From Halomonas halophila (GTDB lineage Bacteria > Pseudomonadota > Gammaproteobacteria > Pseudomonadales > Halomonadaceae), in the NCBI GenBank assembly GCA_002433675.1, contig DJIP01000367.1, forward strand, positions 34,610-51,052: a stretch of 16,443 nucleotides of DNA. The letters run 5' to 3'. Of this stretch, positions 1 through 7,570 are shown in pieces. The notes below the pieces were generated by a model that was not told where the DNA came from, made no database searches, and worked only from the letters and a program-made list of their open reading frames with translations. The translations under genes were made by a program, and so were the position numbers. Positions within the stretch are counted from its first letter, which is position 1, and every line of letters begins with the position of its first letter.

Positions 1-2214
1 TCGGCGCTGACCAACCAGAACGGCGACCGCTGGCAGTTCCGCTATGACGGCGGTGGACGACTGATCGAGGACACCGGCTTCGACGGGCGCACCCGCCACT
101 ACCGCTACGACGATGGCGGCGCCCTGATCGAGCGTCGCGAAGGCGAGCTGGTCACCACCTTCACCCGCGACGCCATGGGCCGGGTGCTGGAGCGCGAGAG
201 CCAGCGACCGGGCCAGCCCGCGCTGACCACCCGCTATGGCTACGACCCACTGGGACGCCTGACCCGCGCCGCCAGCCGCCACAGCGAGACGCGCTTTCAC
301 TTCGACACCGCCGACAACCTGATCGCCGAGGTGCAGCGTCATCAGCTGCCCAACGGCGGTGACTACTCCAGCGTCACCCGCCACACCCACGACGCCCTGG
401 GCAACCGCGAGACCACCACCCTGCCCGACGGCCAGACCCTGGCCTGGCTGCGCTATGGCTCCGGCCATGTCCACGCCATGACCCTGGACCAGCGCGAGCT
501 GATGGCCTTCGAGCGCGACGACCTGCACCGCGAGGTGCGTCGTCACCAGGGCAGCCGCGAGGTCGAATCACGCTTCGACCCGCTGGGACGCCTGATCGAG
601 CAGCACATCCGCACCCTCGAAGCATCCGTCGAGGACCGCCCCCGACACCCCACCGTCAGGCGCCAGTGGCACTACAGCGCCAACGGCCTGCTCAGCCAGG
701 TGGACGACAACCTGCGTGGCACCACCCGCTACGGCTACGACCCACTGGGCCGGCTGCGCCAGGCAAGCGCCCCAGGGCTTGAGGAAGTGTTCGCCTTCGA
801 CCCGGCCGGCAATCTGGTCGATCCCGTGCCGCCAGAACGAACCAGCGAAAACGGCAGCAACACCCCGCCCTCCGACGCCACCCGCTGGCGACACGAACGC
901 CCCCGCGATCACCTCGACCACGGGTCCGAGGAGCGCATTCGCCTCGATTGCCCTGGCGCACCGGCCAGCCTGTCACCGGCCATGGGCAACCTGCTCAAGC
1001 GCTACGCCGGCACCCACTACCACTACGACGCCAGCGGCAACCTGACCCGACGCATCGCCCCCAGCGGCGAGACCTGGCATTACCAGTACGACCCCGAACA
1101 CCGACTGATCGAGGCCAGCCACTACCCTCATGCCCCCGCCGCGGGCGATGACACGGTGCCGCGCATGCGCGCCCGCTACGCCTACGACGGCCTCGGCCGA
1201 CGGGTGTGGAAAGAGGTGAACCGCCAGGGCCAGCCCAGTGAGCTGACGGTGTTCAACTGGGACGGTGACCTGCTGCAAAGCGAAGAGCGTTTTGTCGGTG
1301 GCCTGCCGCCGCTGTTTCGCCCCGAACGACTGGAACTGGCCCGCGAGAACCCCGAGCGGCAGCACTCGCTGCCCATCGCCCAGCGCTGCCATCGGCTCGA
1401 GTACCCCGGCCTCACCCCCGAACGGCGGGTGGTCTACCTGTTCGAACCCGACAGCTTCGTGCCCGCCGCCAAGCTCGAAAACCGCTTTAAGGCCGTCCAC
1501 ACCCGCAGCGGCACCGGCACGGTGCTCTATACCGAATACCAGCCAACCGAGCCGACGCTCTACAGCATCCACACCGACCACCTCGGCACCCCGATGGAGC
1601 TGGCAGAATGCGACGGCAAGCTCGCATGGGTCGGCCAGTACCGCGCCTGGGGCCAGCTCCACCACACCAGCGATGGCCAGGGCAACGACGCCCGCACCGA
1701 CAACCCCTTGCGCTTCCAGGGCCAGTACCTAGATGAAGAAACCGGGCTGCACTACAACCGCCATCGGTACTATGATCCAGAGACGGGACGCTTCACCACC
1801 CAGGATCCCATCGGCTTGGCCGGCGGCGAAAATCTGTACATGTACGCCCCCAATCCGACAGGATGGGTGGATCCGCTGGGGTTGAGTGGCGCGGAAACTC
1901 CAACGAGAAGAGCTGAATTTAGAGCTGCCAAACGTCAAGCCGGCATACCACAGTCATCACAGTTTGATACCCACAAGTATGTTTACGACAACAATTACGA
2001 GAATCGAACAGTTTATCAGTTCGGAGAGCAGCCTGGGGACCGTCGCTATGTAGTTCTCCATGAAGATGATCAGTTTGGACGTGGGCCACACTTCCACGGC
2101 GCAACTGACTCAAAAGGCGATCCAATGGAGCCAGGACGATATGACCAGCTACCAGGGCATCACCCAGAAGATGATAGAGGTTTTTCAGCTAGCAGAAGGG
2201 GGTGCTCATGTTAG
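1..2214 (+). CDS. RHS/YD-repeat protein, C-terminal part with toxin tip (5' partial)
   Basis: The reading frame is open from the first base, so the N-terminus lies outside the window; 737 residues are visible. YD-type repeats (YGYDPLGRL, FDPLGRL, YDASGNL, YAYDGLGRR) fill residues 1 to about 440; these build the hollow beta-cage that encapsulates a toxin. The conserved RHS core end follows (RYYDPETGRF, DPIGLAGGENLY, then DPLGL at residues 624-628). The last 110 or so residues are a variable tip. The tip starts with an AKRQAGIP stretch and has a GPHFH motif. From memory this resembles HNH/endonuclease VII-fold nuclease tips of polymorphic toxins, but the nuclease call is tentative. The delivery route (type VI PAAR/VgrG or other) cannot be judged without the N-terminus. 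The core is GC-rich with strong codon bias, and composition drops sharply in the tip. The stop overlaps the start of the next gene, as in toxin-immunity pairs. Confidence 0.93.
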   Translation, partial: SALTNQNGDRWQFRYDGGGRLIEDTGFDGRTRHYRYDDGGALIERREGELVTTFTRDAMGRVLERESQRPGQPALTTRYGYDPLGRLTRAASRHSETRFHFDTADNLIAEVQRHQLPNGGDYSSVTRHTHDALGNRETTTLPDGQTLAWLRYGSGHVHAMTLDQRELMAFERDDLHREVRRHQGSREVESRFDPLGRLIEQHIRTLEASVEDRPRHPTVRRQWHYSANGLLSQVDDNLRGTTRYGYDPLGRLRQASAPGLEEVFAFDPAGNLVDPVPPERTSENGSNTPPSDATRWRHERPRDHLDHGSEERIRLDCPGAPASLSPAMGNLLKRYAGTHYHYDASGNLTRRIAPSGETWHYQYDPEHRLIEASHYPHAPAAGDDTVPRMRARYAYDGLGRRVWKEVNRQGQPSELTVFNWDGDLLQSEERFVGGLPPLFRPERLELARENPERQHSLPIAQRCHRLEYPGLTPERRVVYLFEPDSFVPAAKLENRFKAVHTRSGTGTVLYTEYQPTEPTLYSIHTDHLGTPMELAECDGKLAWVGQYRAWGQLHHTSDGQGNDARTDNPLRFQGQYLDEETGLHYNRHRYYDPETGRFTTQDPIGLAGGENLYMYAPNPTGWVDPLGLSGAETPTRRAEFRAAKRQAGIPQSSQFDTHKYVYDNNYENRTVYQFGEQPGDRRYVVLHEDDQFGRGPHFHGATDSKGDPMEPGRYDQLPGHHPEDDRGFSASRRGCSC
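64..238 (+). repeat. Direct repeat, copy 1 (inside rhs core), partner at 2775-2952
   Basis: This segment of the RHS gene matches 2775-2952 at a constant offset of 2711 bases until the four-base indel. The repeats flank the rest of the RHS core, the tip and the immunity gene. Homologous recombination between them could delete or exchange the whole toxin-immunity module. Confidence 0.85.
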
Positions 2215-2675
2215 CTAGAAAGCAGCGCATAGAAGATTTAAAAGATATTCAAAGAATGAGAGGAATACTATTTTCTCTAAAAATTGAGGATTGCTTTTCT
2301 CCGAAAGACTTTACCACAGGTGGTTTGGCAGCAAACCTTATGCAAATAGCATTTGAAAAAGCAATATCTCATGAGATCGAAAAATTTAACTTTCCCAACA
2401 GCGACCCAATCGAAAAAAACACGTCAAATTCATTAACTTTTGAAAAAAAACAAGAAATAGTAGATGGATTTATTTCTCAATTAGACAATAAAAAAATAAC
2501 ACTTCTTTCTTGGAATAAACGAGTCTTTGGCCTGACCTTCAGCAGTAGAAACCTAGATTGCTTGAGGGTTGCGTTAAAAAACATTGAGGGAGATATTGTG
2601 CTTATTTCTGAAGATGCTGATCACGGGCTTTGTCTCTTAGAAGAAGAGAATTTTATCAGGCTCTCTGAGTGGTAA
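2208..2675 (+). CDS. Putative immunity protein for the RHS tip toxin
   Basis: This is a 155-residue protein with no family I recognise. It begins inside the last codons of the RHS gene: ATG at 2208 overlaps the RHS stop at 2212-2214. A purine-rich Shine-Dalgarno (GAAGGG) sits about 7 bases before this ATG, so I prefer it to the in-frame GTG at 2202, which lies too close. The protein looks soluble, with no signal peptide or membrane segment, and is rich in Lys, Glu, Asn and Ile. The gene is strikingly A/T-rich with AAA/ATA-type codons, unlike every neighbour, which indicates recent acquisition with the toxin tip. Position, overlap, size and composition all fit a cognate immunity protein that neutralises the tip in the producing cell. 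That role is inferred from context only. Confidence 0.72.
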   Translation: MLARKQRIEDLKDIQRMRGILFSLKIEDCFSPKDFTTGGLAANLMQIAFEKAISHEIEKFNFPNSDPIEKNTSNSLTFEKKQEIVDGFISQLDNKKITLLSWNKRVFGLTFSSRNLDCLRVALKNIEGDIVLISEDADHGLCLLEEENFIRLSEW

Positions 2676-2774
2676 ATAGCTGATCTTCGACGCTGGATGT
2701 CGCATTCAGTAAAAATAGCATTGGAAGTCACAATGCCTGCATCAACCAGCGCATCAACTTGATCTTACCCAGCA

Positions 2775-2952
2775 ATCGTGGACACCTGCTTCGACGGGCG
2801 CACCCGCCACTACCGCTACGACGATGGCGGCGCCCTGATCGAGCTTCGCGAAGGTGAGCTGGTCACCACCTTCACCCGCGACGCCATGGGCCGGATGCTG
2901 GAACGCGAGAGCCAGCGACCCCATGGGCCAGCCGGCGCCCACCACCCGCTAC
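2775..2952 (+). pseudogene. RHS core fragment (displaced, frameshifted duplicate)
   Basis: These bases repeat positions 64-238 of the upstream RHS gene almost exactly. The two copies encode the same peptide, FDGRTRHYRYDDGGALIE, and differ at only a few positions up to about 2920. There the second copy carries four extra bases (GCGACCCCATGGGCC against GCGACCGGGCC), which shifts the frame. Homology then fades after ACCACCCGCTA. An isolated match to the FDTA codons of the RHS core may persist near 2976-2990. There is no good start codon or ribosome-binding site, and the fragment sits after the immunity gene. This is the usual place for orphan tips or recombination debris in rhs loci, so it is most likely a non-functional remnant or recombination substrate. 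Confidence 0.8.
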
Positions 2953-3127
2953 ACCGAATCACCCTTGTGGTGCCAATTTCGACACGGCGTTCTTCGGTCA
3001 ATCAGAAGCTTACGCGCCCAACTGTCGAACCTGAGTGGTCACACCTGACCAAGCCCGCGCGGGGCCGATCCCCCTGCTCAGCGAGTCTTCAGGGACTTTA
3101 ATCCGTCGCTACACGGGCCTGGACCAG

Positions 3128-3148
3128 GGCGCTCGCGCGCCTTTCTTT
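3128..3148 (+). terminator. Putative intrinsic terminator (repeat unit 1)
   Basis: GGCGC-TCGC-GCGCC forms a five-pair GC stem with a four-base loop, followed directly by TTTCTTT. It is oriented to stop + strand transcription from the RHS/immunity region before it runs into the minus-strand operon. The stem is short, so efficiency is uncertain. Confidence 0.5.
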
Positions 3149-3152
3149 ACCG

Positions 3153-3170
3153 GCGCTACCGCGCCTTTTT
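3153..3170 (+). terminator. Putative intrinsic terminator (repeat unit 2)
   Basis: GGCGC-TACC-GCGCC makes a short GC hairpin followed by TTTTT. Together with the preceding unit it forms a tandem pair of terminators facing the + strand. Confidence 0.55.
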
Positions 3171-3248
3171 AGATTGGCGTTATCGCGGCTTATGCAATGG
3201 CACTAGCGCAGCTTATGCAATGGCACTAGCGCGGCTTATGCAATGGCG

Positions 3249-4967
3249 CTATCGCGCCAGGGCAGCCTCGCGGATGGCGCTCAGGCGCTTGCCCGGGGCG
3301 ATGCCGTCGGCCTCGTAGCGCAATTCGATCAGCGCCGGACGGCGTTCGCGCTCGGCGAAGGCCAGGGCGCGCTCGAAGGCGGCGTCGAAGTCCTCGTCAC
3401 GCTCGACGATCTCGCCCAGGCCGCCATAGGACTCGACCAGGGTGGTGAAGGCCGGGTTGGTGAAGGTCAGGGCGATCTCGCGGCCGGGAAAGTCGTTTTC
3501 CTGGTGGGCGCGGATGGTGCCCCACATGCCGTTGTTGAACAGAAGGATCACCAGGCCGACGTCGTACTGCAGCGCCACCCCCAGCTCCTGCAGGTTCATC
3601 TGGAAGCAGCCGTCACCGGCGAAGCACACCGCCGGGCGATCGGGGTGCTCGAGCTTGAACGAGATCGCCGCCGGCAGGCCGTAGCCCATGGAGCCCACCG
3701 TCGGCGCCAGCGAGCTGCCGAGCCCAGCGAAGCGCACGTAACGGTGGGCGTACAGCGCATAGTTGCCGGCCCCCACGCTGATGCAGCCCTGGCCGTCCAG
3801 GCGACGATCGACGCTGGCGGCGACCTTGTCGAGACTCAGCGGCCCCGGGGCCGGCTGGGGCTCAAGCGTCGCCAGGTAGTCGGCGCGCGCGGCGCGCGTC
3901 TGGTCGGCCCAGCGCGGTGAGGTGTCCGGCGCCAGCCCGTCCAGGGCGGCGGCGAAGCCCACCACGTCGGCGTTGATGGCAAGCTCGGCATGATAGACCC
4001 GGCCCAGCTCTTCGGGATCCGGGTAGACGTGCACCAGCGTCTGGCGCGGAGTCGGCGACTGGATCCACGAGTAGCCTTCGCTGGTGGCCTCGCCCATGCG
4101 GGTGCCGACGGCGATCAGCAGGTCGCTATGCTCAAGCCGCTCGCGCAGGGCGTCGTCCATGGCGAAGCCGACGTGGCCGACAAAGCGCGGATCGCGCTGG
4201 TCGAAGCACTCGAGCCGGCGCCAGGCCACCCCCACCGGCAGATCGAAACGCTCGGCGAAGGCCGCCATCTGGGCCTGAGCCTGTGCCGTCCAGCCGCTGC
4301 CACCGATCAGCAGGAAGGGCCGCTCGGCCTCGGCCAGACGCGCCTTGAGCGCCTCGAGCTGAGCCGCGCCGGGGTGGGAATGCAGCTTGGCCATGGGCTG
4401 GGCGTCGGCCACCTCGGCCTCGCCCCACAGGGTGTCTTCCGGCAACGCCAGCACCACCGGACCGGGACGCCCGCTGGTGGCGACGCGATAGGCCCGGGCG
4501 ATGTACTCGGGGATACGATCGGTGGCATCGATCTGGGCGACCCACTTGGCCATGGGGCCGAACATGCGACGGTAGTCGATCTCCTGAAAGGCCTCGCGCT
4601 CGACGAAGTCGTTCCCTACCTGGCCGATGAACAGGATCATCGGGGTCGAGTCCTGAAAGGCGGTATGCACCCCGATGGAGGCGTTGGTGGCCCCCGGGCC
4701 ACGGGTCACGAAGCAGATGCCCGGCTCGTTGGTCAGCTTGCCGTAGGCCTCGGCCATGTAGGCGGCGCCGCTTTCCTGACGACAGACGATGGGCTCGATG
4801 GCGCCCCGATGCTCGTTGAGGGCGTCGATGCAGGGCAGATAGCTTTCCCCTGGCACCAGAAAGACCCGGCGGGCGCCGTGGGCGCGCAACTGGCCCATCA
4901 GGATCTGGCCGCCATTACGGCGCGCAAGGGACGTGGTTGGCGAAAGCGTGGAGGCTGGCAGGCTCAT
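3249..4967 (-). CDS. ThDP-dependent enzyme, acetolactate synthase-like family
   Basis: The 572-residue protein has the three-domain layout of thiamine diphosphate enzymes. The N-terminal Pyr domain carries the conserved activating Glu65 in RQESGAAYMAEAYGK and the TRGPGATN segment near 88-95. A central domain spans about 195-345. The C-terminal PP domain has GSMGYGLPAAI (425-435) and the ThDP/Mg motif starting GDG (451-453) and ending NN (478-479). The family performs decarboxylation or carboligation of 2-oxo acids, or related C-C chemistry. The substrate is not evident. Glu65 argues against a classical glyoxylate carboligase, which lacks this residue, and no regulatory small subunit lies nearby, so valine/isoleucine synthesis is unlikely. 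It is the last gene of the TRAP operon, 36 bases after the lyase gene, and has only a weak ribosome-binding site. Its stop codon lies in the last hairpin repeat. Confidence 0.88.
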   Translation of the reverse strand: MSLPASTLSPTTSLARRNGGQILMGQLRAHGARRVFLVPGESYLPCIDALNEHRGAIEPIVCRQESGAAYMAEAYGKLTNEPGICFVTRGPGATNASIGVHTAFQDSTPMILFIGQVGNDFVEREAFQEIDYRRMFGPMAKWVAQIDATDRIPEYIARAYRVATSGRPGPVVLALPEDTLWGEAEVADAQPMAKLHSHPGAAQLEALKARLAEAERPFLLIGGSGWTAQAQAQMAAFAERFDLPVGVAWRRLECFDQRDPRFVGHVGFAMDDALRERLEHSDLLIAVGTRMGEATSEGYSWIQSPTPRQTLVHVYPDPEELGRVYHAELAINADVVGFAAALDGLAPDTSPRWADQTRAARADYLATLEPQPAPGPLSLDKVAASVDRRLDGQGCISVGAGNYALYAHRYVRFAGLGSSLAPTVGSMGYGLPAAISFKLEHPDRPAVCFAGDGCFQMNLQELGVALQYDVGLVILLFNNGMWGTIRAHQENDFPGREIALTFTNPAFTTLVESYGGLGEIVERDEDFDAAFERALAFAERERRPALIELRYEADGIAPGKRLSAIREAALAR

Positions 4968-5003
4968 GTCAGGGTTCTCGATATCGTTGTTGGTAAAGAC
5001 GGT

Positions 5004-5777
5004 TCAGGCGTCTGTCAGGGCGCGGTGCAGCGGGGCGATGTGTTCGGGCAGCACCACGCAGCGGGCACGAAAGCCCCGCGCCATGGCCCACTCGAGGTCT
5101 TGCTCGAAGCCCTCGCGGTAAGGCCAGGGGCCGTCGATGGCCAGACACTCGGCCTTGGCGCAGGCGTCGACGAAGCGCTGGCGCCAGGGCGCCAGGACGC
5201 TGGCCCGCTCGCCTGGCTCGGCGTCGGCGGCGATGCCCAGATCACGCGACAGATCGCCACTGCCGAGAAGCGCCGCGTTTACCCTTGGACTTGCCTTGAG
5301 GATCTCCGCTGCGGCGCCCACACCGGCGGCGCTCTCCAGCGTCGGTATCAGCGCGGTACAGCCCTGTTCGAGGCCGACGCGACGCTCTTCGCGGGCCAGT
5401 GCCAGGGCCAGCAGCACGATGTCCATGGAGGACTCGACCTGGGGCAGGAAGATGGCCGCAGGTCGTGCCCGCATCAGCGCCGCCAGCTCGCCCTTGCCGC
5501 CCTGGGTCAGCGGGTTGATGCGCGCCATGGGCAGCCGCTGGTGCTGCCGGCAGCGCTCGGCGAAGGCGACAAAGTCGTCGCAGGCCTGGCGGCGATCGGC
5601 GGCCGGGGTGAACTCCTCCAGGTCGACGATGATGGCCTCGGCGCCGCTGTCCAGCGCCTGGTCCAGGCGTGCCGGGTCATGCCCCGGCACGAACAGCCAG
5701 CTGCGACACTGGGCCAGGGGCTTGGGGGACTGGGCCGAGGAGGCCCGGGACGAAGGAGTCGGGATCAGGGGCTCCAT
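5004..5777 (-). CDS. HpcH/HpaI aldolase / CitE-like C-C lyase
   Basis: This 257-residue TIM-barrel protein belongs to the citrate lyase beta / HpcH-HpaI superfamily. Recognisable elements are RSWLFVPG (25-32), GAEAIIVDLEE (45-55), RINPL with Arg86, LPQVES (111-116), PTLESAAG with Glu148, and GSGDLSRDLG with Asp174 or so. The acidic pair and the arginine correspond to the metal- and substrate-binding residues of the family. Members cleave or form acyl-CoA esters (malyl-, citramalyl-CoA) or hydroxy-oxo-acids. At 257 residues it is shorter than typical citrate lyase beta subunits (about 290), as seen in stand-alone CitE-like enzymes, and no other citrate lyase subunits lie nearby. It starts three bases after the TRAP large permease stop, whose GGAGTGA end doubles as the Shine-Dalgarno. 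It probably acts on the TRAP substrate or an intermediate from it. Confidence 0.85.
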   Translation of the reverse strand: MEPLIPTPSSRASSAQSPKPLAQCRSWLFVPGHDPARLDQALDSGAEAIIVDLEEFTPAADRRQACDDFVAFAERCRQHQRLPMARINPLTQGGKGELAALMRARPAAIFLPQVESSMDIVLLALALAREERRVGLEQGCTALIPTLESAAGVGAAAEILKASPRVNAALLGSGDLSRDLGIAADAEPGERASVLAPWRQRFVDACAKAECLAIDGPWPYREGFEQDLEWAMARGFRARCVVLPEHIAPLHRALTDA

Positions 5778-5780
5778 GGG

Positions 5781-7064
5781 TCACTCCATCAGGTTCGGCA
5801 GGAACAGCACGATGTCGGGCACAAAGGTGATCAGCAGCAGTACCGCGACCATCGCCCCGAGCATCAGCCCCAGGTAGCGCAACGACTCCATCACGCTGAT
5901 TCCGGCGATGCGGCAGGCGGCCATCAGGTCGACCCCCAGCGGCGGGGTGTTGGCGCCGATCGCCAGGTTCACCGTCAGCAGCACCCCGAAGTGCACCGGG
6001 TCGATGCCGTACTGCACCAACAGCGGCATGACGATGGGGGTGACGATGATGATGATGGCGATGCTTTCCATGAAGGAGCCGAGCACCAGCAACACCACGG
6101 TCAGCAGCAGCAGTACGCCGTAGCGGCTGTCGGTGATCTCGCCGATCAGTGTGGCGATGGCCTGGGGCACCTGTTCGTAGGTCAGGCCCCAGGCGAACAT
6201 GCCGGCGGCACCGATGATGACCAGGATGGCGCCGGAGGTCTCCGCGGTGGCAATGACGCTGTCGACGATGTCCCGAAGGCTCAGGCTGCGATAGACCAGG
6301 GTGCCGACGATCAGCGCATAGACGATGGCCGAGGCGGCGGCTTCGGTGGGGGTGAAGACGCCGAAGCGGATGCCTCCGATGATCAGCACCGGCACCAACA
6401 GCGCCGGCAGGGCGGCGATAAAGGCACGCTTGCGCTCGCCGGGCTCGGGCCGGGTACCGCCGGACCAGCCGTTGCGGCGTGACACATAGATGGCCACCCC
6501 CACCAGCGCCAGGGTCAAAAGCAGGCCGGGGATCACGCCGCCCATGAACAGCTTGCCCACCGAGGTGTTGGAGGTGGTGCCGTAGACGATCATCACGATG
6601 CTCGGCGGGATCACCGTGCCGATGGAGCTGGCGGTGCCCACCAGGGCGCTGCTGAAGCCGCGGTGATAGCCGCTGCGCTGCATCGCCGGCAGCAGCATGC
6701 TGCCGATGGCGATGACGTCGGCCACGCCAGAGCCTGACAGCGCCCCGAACATCATGCAGGCCAGCACCGCGACCACCGCCAGGCCGCCGCGGATGTCGCC
6801 CACCAGCGCCATGCACAGGCGCACCAGACGCTGGGTCAGTCCGGCGTGATTCATCAACTGGGCGGCCATCACGAACAGCGGAATGGCCAGCAGGGTGAAG
6901 CTCTCCATGCCCGCCACGAACTGCTGAGCAGAGACCATCATCGGCGCCGCGCCGAACATCAGCAGATAGGACAGCACCGCCAGGATCAGGCCGAAGGCGA
7001 TGGGAATGTCGATCAGGATCGCCAGGGCGAAGACGCCCACCAGGGTCAAGGCACCAAGGGTCAT
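5781..7064 (-). CDS. TRAP transporter large permease (DctM family)
   Basis: A 427-residue, strongly hydrophobic inner-membrane protein of the usual DctM length with about 12 membrane segments. Family signatures are FGALSGSGVADVIAIGSMLLPAM (starting near residue 106, split here only by length), SSIGTVIPPSI (146-156) and, near the C-terminus, NLAIGANTPPLGVDL. This subunit forms the ion-coupled translocation channel, using a Na+ gradient to import solute handed over by the periplasmic binding protein. Its ATG overlaps the stop of the small permease gene (ATGA, 7061-7064) and has a strong AGGAGG site, so translation is coupled. The substrate cannot be read from the permease; the following lyase and ThDP enzyme suggest an organic acid. 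Confidence 0.95.
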   Translation of the reverse strand: MTLGALTLVGVFALAILIDIPIAFGLILAVLSYLLMFGAAPMMVSAQQFVAGMESFTLLAIPLFVMAAQLMNHAGLTQRLVRLCMALVGDIRGGLAVVAVLACMMFGALSGSGVADVIAIGSMLLPAMQRSGYHRGFSSALVGTASSIGTVIPPSIVMIVYGTTSNTSVGKLFMGGVIPGLLLTLALVGVAIYVSRRNGWSGGTRPEPGERKRAFIAALPALLVPVLIIGGIRFGVFTPTEAAASAIVYALIVGTLVYRSLSLRDIVDSVIATAETSGAILVIIGAAGMFAWGLTYEQVPQAIATLIGEITDSRYGVLLLLTVVLLVLGSFMESIAIIIIVTPIVMPLLVQYGIDPVHFGVLLTVNLAIGANTPPLGVDLMAACRIAGISVMESLRYLGLMLGAMVAVLLLITFVPDIVLFLPNLME

Positions 7065-7570
7065 GAGGCGTCCTCCTGTGGCAGCGGCTGGCGCGCCAGC
7101 AGATGGTCACACTGCGCCAGCGCCATGCCGGCGCAGCACACCGGCACCGACAGATACACCAGCCCCGCAGGTAGCTGCAGCGCCGTGGTGGTCTGGCTCA
7201 TGGTCAGCCAGGCCAGGTCCCAGCCAGCCTTGGCCAGCAACAGCAGCATCACCAGCAGCAGCAGGTCAGTGGCCCGGGTGATCCCTCTGCGAACGGCGGG
7301 GGAACTCACCAGCAGCGGCATCAGTCCGGCGCTCAGGTGGCTGCGCTTGTAGGTGCAGGCCACGCCGGCCAGCAGCGCGGTCCACACCAGCACCAGCTGG
7401 GGCAGCTCTTCGGCCCAGTGGGGCGGTGCCCCCACCACCCAGCGCATGAACACCGAGTAGGCGACCAGCGCCGCCAGCAGGGCGGCGCCGATGCCGGCCA
7501 GCGCCAGGCACAGGCGCGAGACGAAACGCGCCACGGGATGCAGCAGGCCGTGCACGGTCATCGCGCTCAC
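7061..7570 (-). CDS. TRAP transporter small permease (DctQ family)
   Basis: A 169-residue membrane protein with four predicted hydrophobic segments (about residues 20-42, 58-76, 97-115 and 137-155), as expected for DctQ. The second segment is preceded by the typical WAEELPQL stretch. It partners the large permease in the membrane and is needed for TRAP transport. The GTG start at 7570 overlaps the binding-protein stop as GTGA. An in-frame ATG nine bases further in (7561) is a possible alternative, with GAAGGG upstream of both. The gene sits between the binding protein and large permease in the standard PQM order. Confidence 0.92.
   Translation of the reverse strand: MSAMTVHGLLHPVARFVSRLCLALAGIGAALLAALVAYSVFMRWVVGAPPHWAEELPQLVLVWTALLAGVACTYKRSHLSAGLMPLLVSSPAVRRGITRATDLLLLVMLLLLAKAGWDLAWLTMSQTTTALQLPAGLVYLSVPVCCAGMALAQCDHLLARQPLPQEDAS

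Larger units (their letters stand above)
2676..3248. other. Intergenic region between immunity gene and TRAP-linked operon
   Basis: No convincing intact gene was found here. The region holds about 100 bases of non-coding sequence, the RHS remnant, and a low-information stretch (2990-3125) that includes a perfect inverted repeat TGGTCA-CACC-TGACCA at 3036-3051. The hairpin repeat array follows. Short open frames of about 100 codons across the remnant are the frameshifted RHS fragment run into unrelated sequence and are not called as genes. Confidence 0.6.
3128..3258. repeat. Array of six degenerate 23-24 bp hairpin-core tandem repeats
   Basis: Units start at 3128, 3152, 3176, 3199, 3222 and 3245. 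Each begins with a variant of the core GGCGCTATCGCGCC: arms GGCGC and GCGCC around a four-base loop in the outer units, mutated arms in the inner ones. Units 3-5 share the tail GCTTATGCAAT and units 4 and 5 are nearly identical. Units 1 and 2 have T-rich tails instead. The last unit is truncated to its core and overlaps the 3' end of the minus-strand ThDP enzyme gene, supplying its stop codon. Confidence 0.85.

Noticed and set aside
2778..3101. 107-codon ORF across the RHS remnant
   Set aside because: It is the RHS duplicate read through a frameshift into unrelated sequence, with no ribosome-binding site.
3128..3258. CRISPR array
   Set aside because: Units are contiguous 23-24 bp tandem repeats with no unique spacers.
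3249..4967. Identity as sulfoacetaldehyde acetyltransferase, glyoxylate carboligase or biosynthetic acetolactate synthase
   Set aside because: No sulfonate or phosphate acetyltransferase genes nearby, Glu65 is present unlike glyoxylate carboligase, and no regulatory small subunit is present; only the broad family is safe.
3990..6482. Very long + strand open frame (830 codons) opposite the TRAP operon
   Set aside because: It is rich in Gly, Gln, His and Asp with no recognisable domain, and lies antisense to well-supported lyase and permease genes; it is a product of GC-rich codon bias.
5677..7110. Long minus-strand frame overlapping the TRAP large permease
   Set aside because: Its Arg/His/Gly-rich composition has no membrane segments, whereas the other frame on the same strand gives a textbook DctM protein.
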